From positions 1-8,732 of the forward strand of contig JABDPH010000136.1 in NCBI GenBank assembly GCA_013042925.1: a DNA stretch of 8,732 bases, written 5' to 3'. Origin of the DNA: Eudoraea sp. (GTDB lineage Bacteria; Bacteroidota; Bacteroidia; Flavobacteriales; Flavobacteriaceae). Position 1 is the first letter of the stretch. Each line of letters starts with the position of its first letter. The position numbers and the translations under genes are program-made. Under the pieces are notes generated by a model, which was not told where the DNA came from, did not search any database, and saw only the letters and a list, made by a program, of their open reading frames with translations. This document shows, piece by piece, positions 6,279 to 8,732 of the stretch.

Positions 6279-6306
6279 AAAAAAGCTACCAAAGATGGTA
6301 GCTTTT
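6279..6306 (-). terminator. Intrinsic terminator of the second TonB-dependent receptor gene
   Basis: The arms AAAAGCTACC (6281-6290) and GGTAGCTTTT (6297-6306) pair perfectly over 10 bp around a six-base loop. On the minus strand the GC-containing core is followed by six T residues (6284-6279), the classic rho-independent layout. It begins 21 bp after the receptor stop codon. The opposite strand also carries a shorter T-run, but no plus-strand gene ends nearby. Confidence 0.88.
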
Positions 6307-6327
6307 CAATTAATTCAGGTAAACAGA

Positions 6328-8732
6328 TTATTTTAAGGTGAAATTAACTCTTGCAAATAAAAATCTACCTCCAATACCAAATTGTTGCGCTCTACGAGAC
6401 CAATCAAAACGGCCGCTGCTCCGATTATTTCCGCCGTCTGCCAAAACCTCAGCTGCCCTGTCCGGGTATGTGTCAAATACGTTGTTTGCTCCAACAGTAA
6501 AGGTAAGTGAGGGCGTAGCCTTGTAACTCACAGAGAGATCCGTTACGAATTTGGTGCCAAAAACCTGTTGTCTGTCAACATTTGTAGTAGCTTCGGTAAC
6601 TTCTCCAAAATATACCCCTCTTAAAAAGAATATCCATTTCTCTGAAGACAGATTAAAAGTTAAATTCACTTTTGTTCTTGGCACGGCTTCTTCCAGATAA
6701 ACCCTGCTATCTTCAGGGAAGTAGGTATCTACAAGACCGGCGTCCTCAAGAACCTGTGATGCCTTTATCTCCCCTACCTGCTGAGTTTTAGAAAAAGTAG
6801 CTGCCAAAACCGAATTAAGCATCCATCCATCCCAGACATTAGCTCTTTGGGTGAATACTAAATCTATACCCCTGGATTCTGTGTCAATTGCATTGGCAAA
6901 AAATGAAGCCCTTGAAGCATTTGCCTGTCTAAGAAGGTTATCCAATTCCGTGCCTGTACCAGGGCCCTGGAACTGACCGGTATACACAACCCTATCGTCT
7001 ATTTTTACAAAATATCCATCTACAGTAACCGTAAGATTGGCATCAGGTATTTTGCCTGTTAAACCTAAGCTTATACTACTCGATGTTTCCTCTTTTAATT
7101 GAGGTATTCCTAAAAGACTAGCTGCTCTGCTATCATTGGAGAAAGTACCCACCTCTTGAGGATTTCCATCCTGATCGAAAATTGTTGATGTTGAATTAAA
7201 ATAAATCTGATGTAAGGACGGTGCCCTAAATCCGGTATTTAATGCTCCGCGCAGATTCAAGTTATCACTAATTTTAACTCGCGACGAAACTTTGAAATTA
7301 ATCGTGGATCCAAAATCGCTATAATTTTCGAAACGGGTTGCAAAACTCACAAGAACATTTTCAGAAAAATCGGCCTCCAAATCCAGATATCCTGCTACAC
7401 TACTTCGACCCCTGGATAATTCATTATTAGGACTAAATCCCGGAAACACTTGTGATCCTCCCGGTCTGGCGCTTCCAAAGAAATCCTCGGACGGCTGTTG
7501 TGTAGAAAGTGTAATGACTTCCCCGGCTGCCGTATACTGTGCATATGATGATTCTTGTCCGGCCACAATTTCATAGGTCTCCAATCGGTATTCCCCTCCA
7601 AAAGCGACATTAAACCCACTAAAGATATCATCATAAAACTGAGTTATATCGAGGTTGGTTGTATTTTGTGCGAAGGAAAATCCACCTGCATCAAAAGTAG
7701 TAGGTGATGCACTTTGGAGAGAAGCATTAAAGGTATTTCCTATGGTATAAAGAAATGCATTCTTTCCATAGGTATTACTGAAATCTACACTCCAGTCCCC
7801 TATTTTTCCTTTAATACCAACTGCTATAGACTGATCTTTAATATTAGAATTTATTTCTGGTAGAAATCCGTTGAGATATGCCGGCGTAAAGGTTCTACTC
7901 TGATTAGGGAGCCTGTAAAATCCTGCTGAATTTCCTGTTCTAGAGCTTATTCCAGCAAAAGAATAAAGTTCTGTTCCATAGTCATCTAAGGGTAGTGCAA
8001 AATTCATAAAAAATCGACCCCCTCTTAAGGCAGACTGCCCTACTCTCATATTAAAATCACTTCTTACCAAACCTCTTGCCGTTAGCTCAGACTCCGTATT
8101 ATCAACAGAGAGAATTGGTTGTAATTCTGCTTTAGTAGTTGCTGTTCCGGTATCAATTCCTGCAGCATTTGCATAAAAAAGTACATCAGTTACATCATCA
8201 TCCAATAAGGCAGCTAAGTCGTAACCATCATTATTTGCAAATCGCTCTACAGTATTGTATTGATTAAATACATCGCCTTCCCATTCTTTCATCCGGCTAT
8301 AGTCCTGACGAACATCGAAATCACCTGAAAAATTAATATATCCTCCTCTTTCACCCAAGGAAATTCCATAACTACCTGCTATATTGGTAGCCTCACCATC
8401 TGAGCCTCCTGTTTGCCCATTGGCATTCTTTGAAAAGTTCGCACCTGTAGTTACAGTAAGATTTAATTCACTTGAATCCTTAATAAGTATAATATTAATT
8501 ACTCCTGCAATTGCGTCCGACCCATATTGTGCTGCTGCTCCATCCCTTAGTACTTCAACACGCTGTATTGAAGCTGTAGGAATAGCATTTAAATCTGTTC
8601 CTACACTTCCCCTACCAAATGTACCATTTACATTAATGAGGGAAGAGGTATGTCTTCTTTTACCATTTATTAAAACCAATACCTGATCTGGTCCCAAACC
8701 TCTTAAAGAAGCAGGGTCTATATGGTCTGTAC
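6328..8732 (-). CDS. TonB-dependent outer-membrane receptor, N-terminus beyond the window
   Basis: The visible 800 residues are most of a large TonB-dependent receptor. The frame is open to the right edge and starts inside the plug domain: residues 8-11 read S-L-R-G, then [14 protein letters not shown] from residue 12. The plug continues through the conserved [21 protein letters not shown] segment near residues 58-79. A beta-barrel then fills residues from about 90 to the end, closing V-N-F-T-L-K. An in-frame TTG at 8697-8695 encodes an internal leucine and is not the start. Missing to the right are the signal peptide, the TonB box, any carboxypeptidase-like domain and the first part of the plug. 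The gene is not damaged, just cut by the window. It differs clearly from the first receptor and lacks FecA marks. The substrate cannot be assigned: no SusD gene or substrate enzyme is next to its 3' end. It ends 21 bp before a strong terminator. Confidence 0.93.
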   Translation of the reverse strand, partial: TDHIDPASLRGLGPDQVLVLINGKRRHTSSLINVNGTFGRGSVGTDLNAIPTASIQRVEVLRDGAAAQYGSDAIAGVINIILIKDSSELNLTVTTGANFSKNANGQTGGSDGEATNIAGSYGISLGERGGYINFSGDFDVRQDYSRMKEWEGDVFNQYNTVERFANNDGYDLAALLDDDVTDVLFYANAAGIDTGTATTKAELQPILSVDNTESELTARGLVRSDFNMRVGQSALRGGRFFMNFALPLDDYGTELYSFAGISSRTGNSAGFYRLPNQSRTFTPAYLNGFLPEINSNIKDQSIAVGIKGKIGDWSVDFSNTYGKNAFLYTIGNTFNASLQSASPTTFDAGGFSFAQNTTNLDITQFYDDIFSGFNVAFGGEYRLETYEIVAGQESSYAQYTAAGEVITLSTQQPSEDFFGSARPGGSQVFPGFSPNNELSRGRSSVAGYLDLEADFSENVLVSFATRFENYSDFGSTINFKVSSRVKISDNLNLRGALNTGFRAPSLHQIYFNSTSTIFDQDGNPQEVGTFSNDSRAASLLGIPQLKEETSSSISLGLTGKIPDANLTVTVDGYFVKIDDRVVYTGQFQGPGTGTELDNLLRQANASRASFFANAIDTESRGIDLVFTQRANVWDGWMLNSVLAATFSKTQQVGEIKASQVLEDAGLVDTYFPEDSRVYLEEAVPRTKVNLTFNLSSEKWIFFLRGVYFGEVTEATTNVDRQQVFGTKFVTDLSVSYKATPSLTFTVGANNVFDTYPDRAAEVLADGGNNRSSGRFDWSRRAQQFGIGGRFLFARVNFTLK

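Noticed and set aside
7395..7634. Minus-strand open frame of 79 codons inside the second receptor gene, and similar ones at 3112-3331, 4780-5145, 5715-5897, 6338-6526 and 8384-8686.
   Set aside because: All lie largely or wholly inside well-supported genes in other frames, and none has a signal peptide, recognisable domain or upstream signals of its own.
5593..7715. A 14-bp exact repeat, AGGTGATGCACTTT, at 5593-5606 and 7702-7715.
   Set aside because: The copies lie inside two unrelated coding genes and encode different residues. One such match by chance in a window this size is not surprising.
1..8732. A new defence, mobile or biosynthetic system.
   Set aside because: No transposase, integrase, nuclease, helicase, repeat array or biosynthetic enzyme set was found; all sizeable genes are of known types apart from one small exported protein.

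Overview
The window looks like chromosomal DNA of a member of Bacteroidota, most likely family Flavobacteriaceae. The evidence is AT-rich intergenic DNA, two large TonB-dependent outer-membrane receptors, exported proteins whose signal peptides end in G-Q, starts without clear Shine-Dalgarno sequences, and a textbook Bacteroidota promoter (TTTG, 19 bp, TAnnTTTG) ahead of the first receptor. I cannot name the genus from sequence alone. There is no sign of phage, IS elements, CRISPR arrays, tRNA or rRNA, and no stretch over 300 bp lacks a gene.

Layout, left to right. At 1-25 there may be the first eight codons of a minus-strand gene, preceded by a TATATTTG -7 element. The 227-bp divergent spacer (26-252) then holds the promoter and two AT-rich palindromes for a FecA-type receptor (253-2484, +). 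This gene converges on a minus-strand pair: a LysE/RhtB-type exporter (3424-4050, TTG start) followed 31 bp later by a Bacteroidota-type HMG-CoA lyase-like enzyme (2529-3392). A perfect 8-bp-stem hairpin fills most of that 31-bp junction. Diverging from the exporter is a small exported Dabb-domain protein (4126-4548, +). It converges on pyrD, the class 2 quinone-linked dihydroorotate dehydrogenase (4617-5654, -). Upstream of pyrD on the same strand is a small exported, cysteine-containing helical protein of unknown role (5743-6180, -). Upstream of that is a second TonB-dependent receptor (6328-8732, -). It ends in a strong intrinsic terminator (6279-6306) and runs off the right edge without its N-terminus.

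How the genes relate. The two receptors are outer-membrane importers. The first resembles ferric-siderophore or ferric-citrate receptors; the substrate of the second cannot be read from the sequence. Exporter and lyase are probably cotranscribed, which hints at branched-chain amino acid handling, but that is inference. PyrD supplies the fourth step of pyrimidine synthesis and appears to have its own promoter, whose -7 box sits between inverted repeat arms. Overall this is a mostly ordinary housekeeping and nutrient-uptake region. I do not see a convincing new multi-gene system. The most interesting signals are small non-coding structures: the pyrD promoter repeats, the hairpin at the exporter-lyase junction, and the palindromes before the first receptor.
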